Source of the DNA: Allacma fusca
Lineage: Eukaryota > Arthropoda > Collembola > Symphypleona > Sminthuridae
Direction of reading: 5' to 3'
Length of the DNA: 64,000 nucleotides
NCBI GenBank assembly: GCA_947179485.1
Contig: OX359245.1
Span: 22,307,067-22,371,066, forward strand
The position numbers and the translations under genes are program-made. A model generated the notes under the pieces. It was not told the origin of the DNA and searched no databases. It saw only the letters and a program-made list of their open reading frames with translations. Shown here one piece after another: positions 1 through 12,528 of this stretch; within the stretch, counting starts at the first letter, position 1; the number at the start of each line of letters is the position of its first letter.

Positions 1-59
1 TGCGGGCGCCTCCGAACAACTATCAACGTAACTGAAATCTGGGCACCGTCTCACTACTA

Positions 60-771
60 CTGTGGAACTCGCATGGATTCGGAACAACAAACTCATTAAA
101 TGATAAGGATTTGAAACTACTGTTATTTAATGATATTATATGCTTAACTGAAACATTTATTGAAAACCCAAATTTTTCATACCCCAAAATATTTACTAAC
201 ACTTATAACTTTTTCACATTCACTGCTCACAGACATAGTCCCGTTGGCAGAGCAAGCGGTGGGATTTCTGTTTTTTCCCCAAAACCGAATGTTTGGCCTC
301 ACTCATCATCTCCAGTGGATGCTCCTCGGCATTCAAAGTCAACCACGAGAAATCTACCGCAGAATTCATTAATATATGTAGTTATTTCCCCCCGTTATGC
401 ACAAAGTCATTTTTTGACCAATTCTTTGATTTCTTAGTTGGAGTGGTAGGTGATGAGTTAGTGCTAATCGGTGACTTCAATTGTAGAATAGGTGATGCAA
501 ACCTGATCCCCCCACATTGTCAAATATAAGATGATACTAATTTAACTTACACTTGGAATAGTTGTGATCTGCTAAAATTACTAATGGGAAGTACTTTGCT
601 AATTATATAGACGAATATGGGCTAATTGTGGTTAATGGCAGAAGCCACTCTGATGTTTATGGTGTATTAAAGTATGTTCAAACAGGTGCTAGTACTATTG
701 ATCTGTGTATTATAAACACTAGTTTTGTCAAGTATTTTTCGAATTTCTCTGTAAGTGAAGTGGTTCTTAGT
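60..771 (+). pseudogene. LINE family alpha, copy A: APE-type endonuclease, N-terminal part
   Basis: Remnant of the apurinic-endonuclease domain that nicks the target in LINE transposition. The frame starts with the usual N-terminal W-N-x-H-G and then DIICLTETF (catalytic Glu). Further on, VLIGDFNCRIGD supplies the Asp/Asn active-site motif, and a VVNGRSHSD stretch precedes the last motif. At VVLS the domain is cut by the insertion of copy B and resumes at 3,073 with SDHLPC, the catalytic Asp-His. Several frameshifts and stops make it dead. It shares sequence with the fragment at 18.0 kb, so both belong to one family. The upstream end lies outside the window. Confidence 0.85.
758..771 (+). repeat. 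Left target-site duplication of LINE copy B
   Basis: AAGTGGTTCTTAGT here and at 3,073-3,086 is identical and lies exactly at the two junctions. It duplicates the VVLS codons of the interrupted endonuclease. Confidence 0.9.
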
Positions 772-3072
772 ACCACAATGTCAGAAAGGCACATAACATC
801 CTACTCAAAGCCAAACGGGAAGCGCATGCAACGCGTTTAAAAAATTGCATGCAAGACCCAAAAGCTACCTCTACATTTTGGAGAACTTTCAACAGCTTTA
901 AGGCCCGTTCTAACACTAATTGTAAGGTTTCGGTAATGCAATGGCAAGAGTTTTACCCGAAGATAATGCCACTGAAAGTGACAGGTATAAAATTCTCTTT
1001 TTCTAAACAAAATGAGTATTTGGACTCAATGGTCACTATGCAGGAGCTTGAAAATGCCATTAGTGTCCTCAAAAATAACAAATCTCCAGGGATAAACTGC
1101 ATTCCAAATGAATTTTGGAAACACGCATGTATGGGACTTAAGCAAAAATTAATTGACCTTTTTAACAATATTCTTATGCATGGACTGACCCCTAAAGCGT
1201 GGTCGGAGATAGAACTCTTCATGTTATTTAAAAAAGGAGATGAGGCTCTGCCGGAAAATTACAGAGGCATAGCCCTTATAAACACAGTATCCAAATTATT
1301 TACTAGAATACTGTACGAAAGATTATCCGATTGGTGTGCGAGCTCTAATATTTTACCAGATAATCAATGCGGGTTTAGGAAAAAACGGGGATACATGGAT
1401 CAGATTTTTACCTTACTTTCTATAATCCAAATAAGGTTGAGTAAGCCTGGGGGAAAATTATTTTCTTTATTTGTAGATTTAGCACGGGCCTTTGACTCCT
1501 TATGTCATGAACTGTTGTGGAAGAAATTGGACGATCTGGGAGTAAGGATGAAGTTTATTAAAGTAGTGAAATCCCTGTATGACAATGCGGTTCTTAGAGT
1601 TCGGGTAGAAGCTTCTCATTCTAACCCAATAAACATATTCCAGGGGGTCCTACAAGGGGACATATTAAGCCCACTATTATTTGCCCTATTAATCTCGGAC
1701 CTAGACGCTTTCTTTCTTAAGCATGAGGCGGTACCTGTCAGTCTTCGGGGTTCAAACTCCGTCAACCACCTCCTCCTTGCGGATGATAATGTTACCCTCG
1801 CTGATTCTAAATTAAGCCTTCAGAAAAAGATTGACATTCTGGACAAATACTGCGACTGCAATTACCTGAATATCAATATTTCCAAAACTAAAATTATCAT
1901 TTTTCGCAAAGGGGTAACTTGCGCTCCTCTTTGGCATGGTCTCTTAAAGGAAAACCTATTGAAATTGTTTCAGAATATCCCTACCTAGGAATAATTTTCA
2001 CTCCATCGGGTACCTTCCAAAAAGCCTGCAAATTTCTAAAACGAAGAGCACTTAGCACTGTCGGACCTTCCATTAAAATTTTAAATGCAACAAAGACAGA
2101 CACTTGGCCCTCCCGCATGAAAATACTAGATGCCATAGTATTACCTACCATGACATACGCCGCAGAAATTTGGGCAGTAAACATTCCTATGCATGTCGAA
2201 ACTGTCCAAAACCAGTTCCTTAAAAGAATTCTCTGGCTTCCCAACAGAACACCTACGCATGTATTACGGGTTAAAACGGGCCGACAGAGGGTTTTTCACA
2301 GAATTATTGTTCTTACTCTTTAGTTTTGGTTCAGAATACTTTTGATGCCCCCAAACCGCCTAGTCAGAATTACGTATGAAAGACTGCGAGGTGTCGGTAA
2401 CAGAATTCCCGTCCACTCACGCAACCCTACATGGCCCAACTTTATCAGTGACCTCTTATATAAATATGATTTCTCTGCTGTCTGGGAATTCCAATCAGCA
2501 GAATATTTGGCAGGGTTTTTCCCAAACATCATGTCCTTGATTTCTGAGACATTTATTACAGAGGATCTAAATCGTGTCAATGCCTCAACGTGCATGCCTG
2601 AGTATAAATCTATTAAGAACCACCTCTCCACATCCAGCTACTAAAACTCCAACATTCCATTCAGATACGTCAGATTTCTTTCTAATTTAAGATTAGGCTC
2701 TACCTCCCTTTGTATTAATGTCTATAGGACTACAAATCCAGAAACCTGCACCCTTTGTAATTTGGAGGAAGAACACGACCTATTTCATGTAATAGTTAGA
2801 TGCCCCTTGTACTCTCTACCTAGAAAACAATTGCTCACAAAGCATGGCCTAATTATTCTTAATTACTCTAATAATAATTTTTGTAATCACATAACTCTCT
2901 TACAAATATTTAAAACTCCTTCTTGGGATTTAATGTGTGATATCTTTAAATTGTTTAACACTTGTACTTTAAGAAGAAATGTTGTCGAATAATGTTTTGA
3001 AAATTGATCTAATTGGATGATATGGGCGTCGCCCGAAAAGAATCCTGAAATAAATTATTATTATTATTATTA
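772..3072 (+). mobile_element. LINE family alpha, copy B: 5'-truncated insertion
   Basis: A 2.3-kb non-LTR insertion starting abruptly in the linker between endonuclease and reverse transcriptase. It ends with a 3' UTR and a TTA microsatellite tail (about 3,055-3,072). Both junctions carry the same 14 bp. The 5' truncation plus the tail is the normal product of target-primed reverse transcription. A simple-repeat tail and a C-terminal Cys/His knuckle are known from I/R1-type LINEs, but the clade is not certain. It sits inside copy A, probably a member of the same or a sister family. Confidence 0.9.
774..2992 (+). pseudogene. LINE reverse transcriptase with C-terminal zinc knuckle (copy B)
   Basis: One frame is open from 774 to 1,988. 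It holds the linker (KREAHATRLKN), RT motif NYRGIALINTVSK, GFRKKRG, the palm Asp in LFVDLARAFDSL, GVLQGDILSPLLF, and the active-site region LLADDN, where the usual F/Y-A-D-D has become L-A-D-D. After one frameshift near 1,950 the thumb follows (YLGIIF, TYAAEIW), with in-frame stops at 2,321 and 2,642. The C-terminus keeps a CCHC-type knuckle, CTLC...HDLFH...C, near 2,750-2,815, as in many LINEs. With only one frameshift and two stops in 740 codons this is a fairly young dead copy. Confidence 0.9.
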
Positions 3073-3428
3073 AAGTGGTTCTTAGTGACCATTTACCTTG
3101 TATATTAAAATTGGGCCTTCATAAAAATACGAATAAATGCTCCGCGTCCAGAAATAAATTCCAATGTTCAGGCGACAAATTTATGCTGTTTAATGAGTTA
3201 CTAAGTAATCAAGAAGTTGTAAATGCTCCTTCCTATGGCGATTTTCTAGCTATTACCCTCAAAACTGCAATTGATGTAAAAATTGTAAAGGATGTTCCCA
3301 TTTGTGTCATCCAACATAGCTCATAAACCATGGTTTGACGATGAATGTAAAGTAAGTCTCAAAAAAGCTCTATGTATGTGCAGCGTAAAATTGAATAAAA
3401 ATATGTTATTTAATGTCAATTAAAAGCA
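3073..3428 (+). pseudogene. LINE family alpha, copy A: endonuclease C-terminus and linker
   Basis: This is the continuation of the domain broken at 771. It starts with the repeated 14 bp, then SDHLPCILKLGLH with the catalytic Asp-His, and, after a frameshift near 3,310, HKPWFDDECKVSLKKAL. That last stretch is the typical post-endonuclease linker of LINE ORF2. Homology stops near 3,425-3,445, where the R2-like element begins. The RT of copy A is not seen downstream, so it was lost or displaced by the following insertions. Confidence 0.8.
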
Positions 3429-3439
3429 ATGAATGTTAT

Positions 3440-5575
3440 AATCAAAGATATGAAAGATCAAGGCTGTACAGTAGAATTAAATGAATTATACGAATAATTT
3501 TCAAACCGATGGGAGACACCTAATAATAAAACACGTCCAGCATTGAATCCAGTTACTAAAGAAGAACAGAAACTTTTAAATGCATCTTTTGATATTAACA
3601 TAGCACCAAAAGATACAGCAAGAGAAATACACAGATTAAACTCACAATCAAGTGCAGGAGAAGGCGGCATTCTTTCAAGATGGCTGAAAGCTACAAATAC
3701 TGAATCTTCAAAAATATTGGCTGTAATGATCAAGTACATGCTTAAACACAATTTTGTTCCTAAATTTATCCGTGAAGCCCGAACAATATTGTTATCAAAG
3801 GGTGGAGACGAGAGTGATCCAAAAAAATTCAGGCCAGTTACAGTATGTTCTGTTTTAAGAAGAGCAGTGGAAAAGCTCCTTGATTCTAGAATGAGATTCT
3901 ATGTTCCGTTTTGTGATCAACAGCGTGGTTTTACTAACAAGCATGGTACTCTTATAAGTACGACTTTATTACAAGAATGTCTTCAAAAGGCTAAAATTGA
4001 AAAATTGGACTACACTAATACATTCTTTGATGTTACTCAGGCTTTTGATAATATCGGCCACTTACATGCCTCAAATAGGATTCAAGCTAGAAGGGCACCA
4101 ACAGCACTCAAAAACCTTACCATTAATTTCATGATTGAGAACTAAACACGGATCAATACAATTAAAGGCAAATCTCAAAAAATATTTTTCAAATGTGGAG
4201 TAATGCAGGGGGCAACACAATCTCCATGGATCTATAACAACGCAGTTGATGATGAGATTATGGAATTAAACGAACCATCTGTAAAAAGTATGTATGGCTT
4301 CCAGCTTCACCCTGACTTCCCAAATGAAACTCCAAACTTTCGCTGATGATTCAGACATTTCTGCGAACTCTCGTACATCCTCCATCATTCTCAACCAAAC
4401 ATTTATTGGACTTTATAATGAATTAGGACTTCAAATTAATCCTAGAAAATCCCAATGTATTAGTCTGGAAAGGAGAATTATGTACAGATGATCTGATTCT
4501 CAATGAAAATACTCGGATCAAGTGTTTTGGAACCAATGAAATGGTGAAGTATCTTGGTATGAATTTTAATGATGAAATAGTATGTCACGAAGAAAAATTA
4601 CTCCATAAATTTCGAGGCCAAATTGAAAGACTAGTTGCAACTCCATTCCTTAATCCAGACCAAAAATTGAATATCATTAATGAATTTATCTGGGCCATTT
4701 TAATTTTCCCTCTACAACATATTCCCTTAAATAAAATTTTGCCTGCATTCTTTGATAAAGTGGATAAAATCCTTAAAAGTGCAGTGAAAGAAATTTTGCA
4801 AATACCAACATCAACCCCTGACGCTATGATTTATTCTAGTAGAAAGGTAAAAGGATTGGTAATTATTAAAACACCATGTGAAGCAAACATTCAAAATTAT
4901 AATGCATGTGACAATCTACAAAATAGTGGCATTGAAGTTCTGAATATAATAAAAAAAATTGACAATGAAAAAAATAAATGCTTGGATAATCTAAACAAGA
5001 CCGAAGAATTCAAATCTTCCTTGTAGACATCTATTAAGATGAAGATAATTCGGGAAGCAATATAAAAGAAGAGTTTGAAACCTTAGGACATATCCTTGGT
5101 AAATGCCCCAGAGGTGAATTATTACGTAATAATCGTCATCACAGCATTCGCTCATTGTTAGCTACAAAATTAAAACAAAATAAATACATAGTCCAAGAAG
5201 AAGTATATTGTGAAGATAAAATTGGGACAAGTAGAAGAGTTGACATTCTTGCTATTGAACCAAACTCTAAAAAGGATACATTTTAGATCCAACAATAAGA
5301 GTGGAACAAGATATTCACCAGCCTGAAAAAGTGAATCAAGAAAAGAAATCAATTTATGATCCATGCATCCTCTACTTTCAATCAAAATTCAATTTAAAAC
5401 AAGTGGAAACAATTGGACTGTACATTGGGGCACGAGGAACAATTTCAAATTTTTTTGTATCATTCCTAAAACGATTTAGGATACCAATGAAAGTTATTGA
5501 AGAAATAGAATCTTTAGTTCTTAAGAACCGTGCATTAATTTGTAATAATTATCTTTATAAATCATAAATTATACT
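3440..5575 (+). pseudogene. R2/NeSL-like LINE: reverse transcriptase plus restriction-like endonuclease
   Basis: A non-LTR element of the single-ORF class that cuts DNA with a C-terminal restriction-like nuclease. Signals in order: an N-terminal RT helix region (LNELYE...NRWETP), KKFRPVTVCSVLRR, QRGFTNKHGTL, palm FFDVTQAFDN, MQGATQSPW, active site FADDSD near 4,340, KYLGMNF, then PTSTPDAMIYSS, characteristic of the R2 group. At 5,070-5,400 come ETLGHILGKC (the knuckle before the nuclease) and TSRRVDILAIEP...GYILDPT, which fits the R-x-x-D...D pattern of the nuclease. Several frameshifts and stops are present. R2 itself sits in 28S rDNA; no rDNA flanks are visible here. Confidence 0.85.
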
Positions 5576-5619
5576 AATTAGTTACTTAACTGAAAATTGT
5601 TAATAGTATACTGAGACCA

Positions 5620-7462
5620 TAAGGGCTACTTCTGTTGAGAAGCAGTGTCAATAAAGTCTTTCTCTCTATCAACTCTTCCAATACAACAGCTCATTTCAAG
5701 CCAACAACCAATGATGAAATTATAGAGCTTATAAAAAGTACCAAAGGGAATAACTCTGGAGGGTTTAAAAGTTTTCCAGCAAAAATTATCAAAACTTACC
5801 CTCAGATTTTTGCCTCAATTCTTAGCAAAATCTTTAACCACGGTTTTGCTAAATGCCACTTTCCTACTGATTGGAAAAACGCTGTTATAACTCCAATCCT
5901 TAAACCACGTAACAACAAATATTTACCACTAACCTACAGTCCCATATCGATACTACCATTTCTGTCCAAAGTATATGAGTCTTCTATTGCAAATAAAATT
6001 ATAACTTTCTTGGAGGACAAAAGCCTACTCTCCAGAAATCAATATAGTTTCCGTAAGCGGAAATCGACAAATCATGCCCTCATTAATCTTACACATAAAA
6101 TTTATACCGAACTCGAAAATAATAAACTGGTATCAATGATTTTTATTGATCTGAAAAAGCATTTGATAGTGTGAAATTCGTGAAGCTACTCATGAAAATT
6201 ACAATTGAAATACAAACTTCCAGTATATCTACTTAAAATCCTTTGCAGCTATCTCACAGGAAGACACTTTAGTATCAGATTAGGCAAATTTATTTCCCGT
6301 AAATACCAACTAAATGGAGGGGTTCCGCAAGGAAGTGTTCTGGGCTCTATTCTTTTTATTATATTTTTCAATGACCTATGCAATACTCTTCAGGACTCAG
6401 CAATCTATGCTAATGATATTGCATCTATATGTACGGGCATAGACAAAATAGAACTACAATTAAGTTTGTGAAAAACAATATCTCTTATTAATAAATGGTG
6501 CAAAGATAATGATATGAATGTAAACTTTTTGAAAACCTTCTTCATGGAATTTTACAAACCTAGATGTAAAACGAAAGCTAATATCCCTTTCATCATGTGT
6601 GGATCCAACAGAATAATTAAGGTCAATAACTTTAAATATTTGGGAATATATTTGGATAGTTGTCTAAAATTTTATAAACATTGTATTTACGTTAACAAAC
6701 AAATCTCATTCAAATGTGCATGTCTAACGAAATATAAAAGTTGCATTAGTCCCAAGCTATTGCCTATTGTCTTTAAGTCATTATATATCTCTCAAATAGA
6801 TTATGGTCTTCGAATATGGGAGCCACCTCTGATTTATTACTTCAGAAATGTCAAAAAACAATAGACCACTTTTTGCAATGCATCTATACTAAAGGATAGT
6901 TTTAATTTTGCTAATCCCAGTAAGTGTCTCTTAAGTTTTAATTTTAAAAAGACAAAGAAAAAGAAAAATGTTGAAATGACTTACAAAATCGCTAAGAATT
7001 TGGAATACTCACAGTATTTGAACGATATTTTTACATTACTGTTTCTACAACCAAAATTCTGCTAGCACAATCAGAGCTACTTGACTGCTTGAATGAAGTC
7101 ATGAAACCAACCACAAGCAGAGAAACTCGAAATTCTCATTTATTGACTATACCGCCCAAATCATCATTTTATCACAACTCCTTTCAGTATCGATCAATCA
7201 AATTATGGAATCAAGTTCCTAGACACATCCACTCCAATAAACATATTAAAGATTTCCAATATGAAGTTAACAAGTGGTTGATAAGTAAGCGAAATAATTC
7301 TCGATGTGAATATCTTGTTGTTCCTTATAAATGACTTGTAAATTGATGGTTATAAATTAATTATACATTTACTTTATGCATTTAGTTAGATCCTAGTATA
7401 ATTCCTACTATCTGTCACTCGACAAGATTATTGACAATAAAGCCATTATATTACATTACATA
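5620..7462 (+). pseudogene. Jockey/CR1-like LINE reverse transcriptase, 5'-truncated
   Basis: The RT begins near 5,635: FKPTTNDEIIELIKSTKGNNSGG, then AVITPILKP, YSPISILPFLSKVYE, NQYSFRKRKST, palm IFIDLKKAF (one base lost near 6,160), LNGGVPQGSVLGSILFI, and the degraded active site YANDIA in place of YADD. The thumb shows FKYLGIYLD and DYGLRIWE. The C-terminus (7,089-7,334) has the FQYRSIKLWNQVP motif common in CR1/Jockey-type LINEs. A short 3' UTR ends in GACAATAAAGCC and an ATTACATTACAT tail at about 7,430-7,462. No endonuclease is seen; it was lost by 5' truncation. Multiple frameshifts show that it is inactive. Confidence 0.85.
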
Positions 7463-9598
7463 AACCGTCGTTCTAAATCTAATACTTTTTCCACTCGGTT
7501 TAAATTAAAACAGTTTGAAAGGCCATTACAATTCCAATATGTAATTTTGATTGAGTCGTGTTGGTGGTTCGGGTCACCTGAATCTCAAAGAAGTGTGGAG
7601 GGGGTTGGGTTGTGTTGGTCTGCTGTTGTCTGTGTCGTGCATAGGACGTCTGGTTTTCTTTGCTCTTTCATAGTCTGCATTGTTGTAGTCGGGAGAGGTG
7701 AAGACTGTTTTTGGATCTAAACATGCGTTTGTGCATAAGTACTTCCTCACTTTCCCAAATTCTAGCAAAGCAGACCTTTACTGCTCTTGGTTGCCCCTTG
7801 TTGTTTGGTACTATTCTATAAGCCTCGTCAATGTAGATTCTGTCCACACTTCCAGATTTTCCTGAAGGAAGTTGTTAAGGTTTGCGTGCAACCTTACCCT
7901 TGTTCCAAGTTCACTCTCAGGAAGGCCGTAGAATACCAAATTGTTTTTTCTTACAAGGCGGCCAGTCTTCGTTTCAGTAGTTTCAACCATACTTGCAGTT
8001 TTGGTCCAAAGTTCAAATTCAGTTCCATTCACATCCCCAAATTGTTCAGTTCTCCTTGTCCCAAGCCCGTCGTAGTTCACTTCAATTCTGAGAGCATATA
8101 TTGAAAAGAATACTGAAGATACGCAACTCAGTTTAAGATTGAGAATACAAAAGGAATTTAAGTTAATTAAATGTATTATAACATATAAAAAGGATCAATT
8201 GTAAATTGTACAGAGTTTTGGCCTGCAAGAGAGTCGTAAGAACACTACTGGTAAAAGATGACGGAGCCCTTTTTATGTCGGTCCTCAGTGAGTCACTTAG
8301 GGAATGTAGAGTAATATCTGGTAAGTAAACTCATAGGTATTCCTGGAACTATGGTGACATATATTCCTGGAACTAGACTAAATAGGACTTCCAAGGGTCA
8401 ACAATTACTCATATTAATTCAACCCTGTAATCTATCATCACAATATCCATATAAGTATGTGTAGGTTTATCTGTATGATATCATAATTTGATTATTGCTA
8501 TTAGTAATTTACAAAGCATTAAATATGCTCACAAATTCACTGCATACTTTGCCGTCGTTACGTTCAGTTCAGTTCACCCTTGCAGCATTTTTTCAAAGTT
8601 CAATTCAATTCCTTATATATCTTTCAGTCGTTCAGTTCAGTTCGCTTTACCTTTCATTAGCGAGCCAATTAGTTCAAGTCGTTTATGGTATATTTAAGTG
8701 GCATTTAGTTACATTTTTATAGCTGACTTTTAAATTTGACTAAACGCGATTTTTTGCTAAATGACTGATTAGATAACTTCTTTAAAATATCCGGTGTTTT
8801 GAAAGCAGTATTGACTTTGAGCTTTCTGTGAACGATCAATCTAAGAAAACCAAGCTATTTCAAGTTATTTCATACGATTTCGTCTAAAATGTGCCAAATA
8901 TGCGTTATTAAATGTATGATACCAGGTTGCTTGCAAATAACTATTTCTTTGATTTGTAATTTAATGTCATTGAATTGAATAGTCAAAACCCCGTGTGCAA
9001 GTTTTTGCGATTGCAGCTATAAAATGTGTTGTCATACAATTTAGAGATAGAGCATATTCGTGTTGTGTTCACGAATATAAAAGTTTATATTCAAACACGG
9101 ACTCTTAAGTTCAATTCAGTCCAGTTTTTGTTACTTGAACGTACGATGAACGTTCATTCACATTCGTAATACGTTCTGCTGAGTTCAATTCAAATTCATT
9201 CAATCAAAATTTTGCATCTAGCTAGTTCGTTCAAGTTCATTCAAAAACAATGAAAATATGGGTTAGTTCAGTTCAGTTCACCACTTTATGAACTGAACGA
9301 CTGCAAGTATGGTTTCAACCATATTCCTCGATTCCTGGTTTTCCTCCTGTAATGCCATAGTTTGAGATTTTAATGACGATGGTTCCTCTTCCATGTCATA
9401 TATTCTAGCTTCGAGCTCCTCCATTCGCCCCATTAGTGACTTTTCAATGTCTGGTAGGCGCTTCGTTATGGAGTTTAAATGTGTGTTACTCCTCATAATC
9501 ATTCTCTCTTCCATCTCAGAGCGCATAGCTGGCCTGTTCTCCATGTCCTTAAAGAGATTGGCGATCACATCATTTGACCCATATGTCCCGGGTGGCAC
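7463..9598 (-). pseudogene. Reverse-strand LINE: ORF1 and start of the ORF2 endonuclease, interrupted
   Basis: Reading leftwards, 9,598-9,302 encodes a coiled-coil segment (DIEKSLMGRMEELEARIYDMEEE). A gap filled by a GTTCA-rich element follows. At 8,100-7,575 comes an RNA-binding ORF1 region with LVRKNNLVFYGLPES, the usual opening of the RRM-like domain in L1-type ORF1, and later FTSPDYNNADYERAKK. At 7,545-7,463 ORF2 begins with ITYWNCNGLSN, the standard start of an APE endonuclease. It stops at the tail of the preceding LINE. ORF1 coats the RNA and ORF2 copies it. Frameshifts separate the pieces. Confidence 0.7.
8545..9301. repeat. GTTCA-rich degenerate element, probably a non-autonomous DNA transposon
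   Basis: Two clusters of overlapping GTTCAGTTCA words (about 8,555-8,690 and 9,095-9,300) flank unrelated AT-rich DNA. The 15-bp CAGTCGTTCAGTTCA at 8,625 recurs inverted at the right edge (9,287-9,301), and a perfect GTTCAGTTCA / TGAACTGAAC hairpin lies at 9,271-9,298. The design resembles the hAT-type elements further right. No clean target duplication was found, and two left ends are possible. Confidence 0.5.
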
Positions 9599-9608
9599 GT
9601 TGAGTGTG

Positions 9609-10090
9609 ATGACATGTTAGTAATCCTAAATTATTACATTGATCAAATATTTATTATGTCTAATAATTGAATGATATCTTATTCAGATTTGCTTGTTATG
9701 ATCCATACCCCAGTATGTCATTGATATAGGTATATATGTTATTTATGTCATATCCCATTGTTATAATGTCATATTCAGTTTATTTATTGTATGACTCAGA
9801 GTACCTTGTCAAGTTTTAGCCTTATCAGGTATGACTAATGTGTTCCAGGAAAAAGGGCTTATAGTATTTCTACGCATGAGTCATAGATATGAAGGCATTT
9901 TCCACTGGCCACTTTTAGGATACCTTTCACTTTTCCAACTCGGCTTTCCTGAATAAATACGGAGCGCTTTCTCATTCTCAATACACTTCGATTTCAACAG
10001 TTCTACTAGTAACTTGCTCTTGTAAATAAATACTTTTCAGCCTCTTTTGAAATAGAGCTTTTCAGTAAGTTGATTTATTCGTATGTCATC
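9609..10090 (+). mobile_element. Probable solo LTR
   Basis: About 480 bp without coding potential, containing AATAAATA signals on the + strand. The ends GATGACATG and ATGTCATC are inverted repeats. A 36-bp stretch, TAACTTGCTCTTGTAAATAA and following bases near 10,013, recurs at 20,607 with only a few differences, so this is a dispersed LTR-like family. Exact ends and a target duplication could not be fixed. Confidence 0.45.
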
Positions 10091-10683
10091 GCAAGTCTGT
10101 TGTGTTTCTTGCCTTCTTCATATCGGTTACTTTGATTTCTTCCTTAATTTTTATTTTGGCAATTCGCTCTCTGTTCCGTGTTCCGGCCTGGAAGTCCATG
10201 GGGACAGAATTAGGTTGTTCCTGGTCATTAGATGTTTTCTTTGGAGTGTAATGTAATCATTTCTGTGAAGATTATCTGGTGGAAAATCAGCGTGTCTTTT
10301 AGATGTATACTTCCTTCTAAAGCACAACGATATGCAGCTCATATGGAGCGGTTTCAAATTGTAAACTTGGCTCTTCGATTGATCGCATTAGATTGATTTA
10401 TTCTCCTTTTCATGCTATTCACAAGACACGTTTAATTTTTACGCACAGATGGGTGTAACTTGGGAGTATGAATTCGAGATATTACTGTATTACAATCACT
10501 TTATTAGCAGAGCTCACTTTAGGCGCGTCTTTATAAAAAATAAATAGCTTGATAGATCTATTACTTATATATGAAGCAACTACATCAAGCGTATACAAAC
10601 GTACTACTTGAAACGAGTGTTACGGCTTGCTCGTTGCACTCTAAATTATATTGTTAGAATCGAAAAAATGAGGTTTAGTTAGT
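10091..10683. other. No gene seen
   Basis: AT-rich sequence. A short reverse open frame at 10,151-10,357 looks peptide-like (basic, RRKYTSKRH) but matches nothing I recognise. Confidence 0.5.
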
Positions 10684-11345
10684 GACGGACATCTTAAGGT
10701 TTTGGTTCAGGATTCTTTTGTTGGAAGATGTACGACTTATAAAAATTTGTTATAACTGGTCCCTAAAACTACACGTGAACAAATAATCGCATCCTAAATA
10801 TAATTCGCTTGAATTAATCGAGGAAACTTTAAAAACGTATGGTTTTCAATTTGAGTTTACTTAACAATGTCACACTGTGCGCTAAAATTTCTAAAATACT
10901 TATTGCAATTAATGAAGCCGACTATGATAATGACAGGTTTACGATGTTAACAACAAACTGTATCTAAATGTAAACATAATCTTCGCATTTAAGCGTATCA
11001 TTGCACAAATTAGAACAAATTGTGGAATGATCTCTTCAAAGTACCAACAAATTGTTTTATACAACAACGTATGTATCTACTGCGGTCCCTACAAACATAT
11101 GACCTATATCATTTTCTGTTAGTATGTATGCAAAACAAATCTCTTAGGTTTAAGCACTATATATACGATAGGTTTAATGATTTGGTCCTTATTTTAAGGC
11201 CCTTAGAGAGTTACAACGATTACATAAACAATTAGGTTATTATGTTAACTTCATTTAATATTATATGAAATATATTGCCAATGTTCACGGTAGGTAAGAC
11301 CCAAGTTAATAAAACTAGCCCAAGTTTGGTCTATTCATTGATTGA
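10684..11345 (+). pseudogene. LINE family alpha, 3'-terminal fragment
   Basis: Begins with GGTTTTGGTTCAGGATTCTT, the same segment as at 2,323 in copy B and at 19,205 and 19,565. It runs through a degraded thumb and C-terminus, where YCGPYKHMTYIIFC corresponds to the Cys/His knuckle seen better at 20,000. It ends with AATAAAACTAGCCCAAGTTT, matching the end of the 19.6-kb fragment. Stops are frequent. Confidence 0.65.
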
Positions 11346-11364
11346 CTGATTGATGGATACTCAT

Positions 11365-11425
11365 AAGGGAAATTCAGAAATGATCTTCCAGGGAGTTTTA
11401 CAAGAATCCGTCCCCTGACTTTCTT
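11365..11425. repeat. 60-bp dispersed repeat, copy 1
   Basis: AAGGGAAATTCAGAAATGAT and the following 40 bp recur at 16,054-16,115 with about 85-90% identity by eye. Function unknown. Confidence 0.6.
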
Positions 11426-12528
11426 ACTGGATAAGAATAGTAGCAAAGTTTTTGCTGATTCTCGCTGTCCTATACATTGTCTCTCATTTCTAAATAATAT
11501 TTTCGAAAAGAAATTGTACCCCGGATTGCCATTGGTTTTTGATAATAGCTGGGTATATTAGGGTACCAATATGGCTTTAGATCCTGCCTTGTTTCTTAGC
11601 TGTATATATTAATCAATCGAAAGGACAGCTCTGTCGTGCAACTGATCAATTTTACAAGAGACTAATAACATGAGTTCAATGTTTTTTGTTTTCGATATAT
11701 ATTAACTTTTCACTCGAATAAGCATTAAGTATCTCCGGAAAAGTAGTCTTCCGACACTTAGGAAACGCAAATTTCCATGTGTAAGGACATACTTTAGGAG
11801 AGAAAATTAAAATAATTTTAACAATTTAATATGATCGACTAATACTCGACATGGAAATGTGAATAAAATAAAATTATTTGCAGTATTCAAGGATCAATAA
11901 GAAATGACTAAGTGGAATGACTATAAATAAGTGGTTCGTTCAGCAATAAAAGCAAATGGTCTTACCGAAATTCTCTTACAGTTTCGACCAAAAAAAGTAG
12001 CATACGGAAACATGAACTTTACAATGCTACTGGTGTTACAATTTCAAGTAACGTAACCGGCCGGATGGAAATACCGGAATGCGAGAGCATTTTGCATGTT
12101 CATCGAAATGAGGCTGAGTTACAGCCAAATTTTCCACCAATACCAATATCATTTGTTCGCTGTTCTTCATCTTGAGTTGTATCTGGAGAAGCAGGAGTAT
12201 TTTAAATAGACAATCGGATCCAATATGCTTAACACCTCCAAACACTAACGAAATGTTGAAGCAAACAGTCCTGAAGTCAAAACTGGAAATATCTTTACAG
12301 CTGTAAGAAAACAATAATCGCAAATATTCAAATGCAATTGGCAATGTCTTTGTCTAAACAAATAAATCTGATGGCAGCGATCATTTACAGCACAATATGA
12401 AGAATTGCTGTGTACAATTGAAGTACATAAATATCTGAAGCTGACATCGTTAAAAATTGGGAAAGCCGCAGCATCCGCCCAAAGGAAGTATTTATATTGG
12501 TGGGGATTTTTTCGTAATACACCCCATG
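11426..12528. other. No gene seen
   Basis: AT-rich, with no recognisable protein motif or terminal repeat. A 102-codon reverse frame at 12,036-12,344 has no recognisable features. Confidence 0.5.

Noticed and set aside
1740-1765. Possible tRNA B-box (GGGTTCAAACTCC)
   Set aside because: It lies inside LINE reverse transcriptase and there is no cloverleaf around it.
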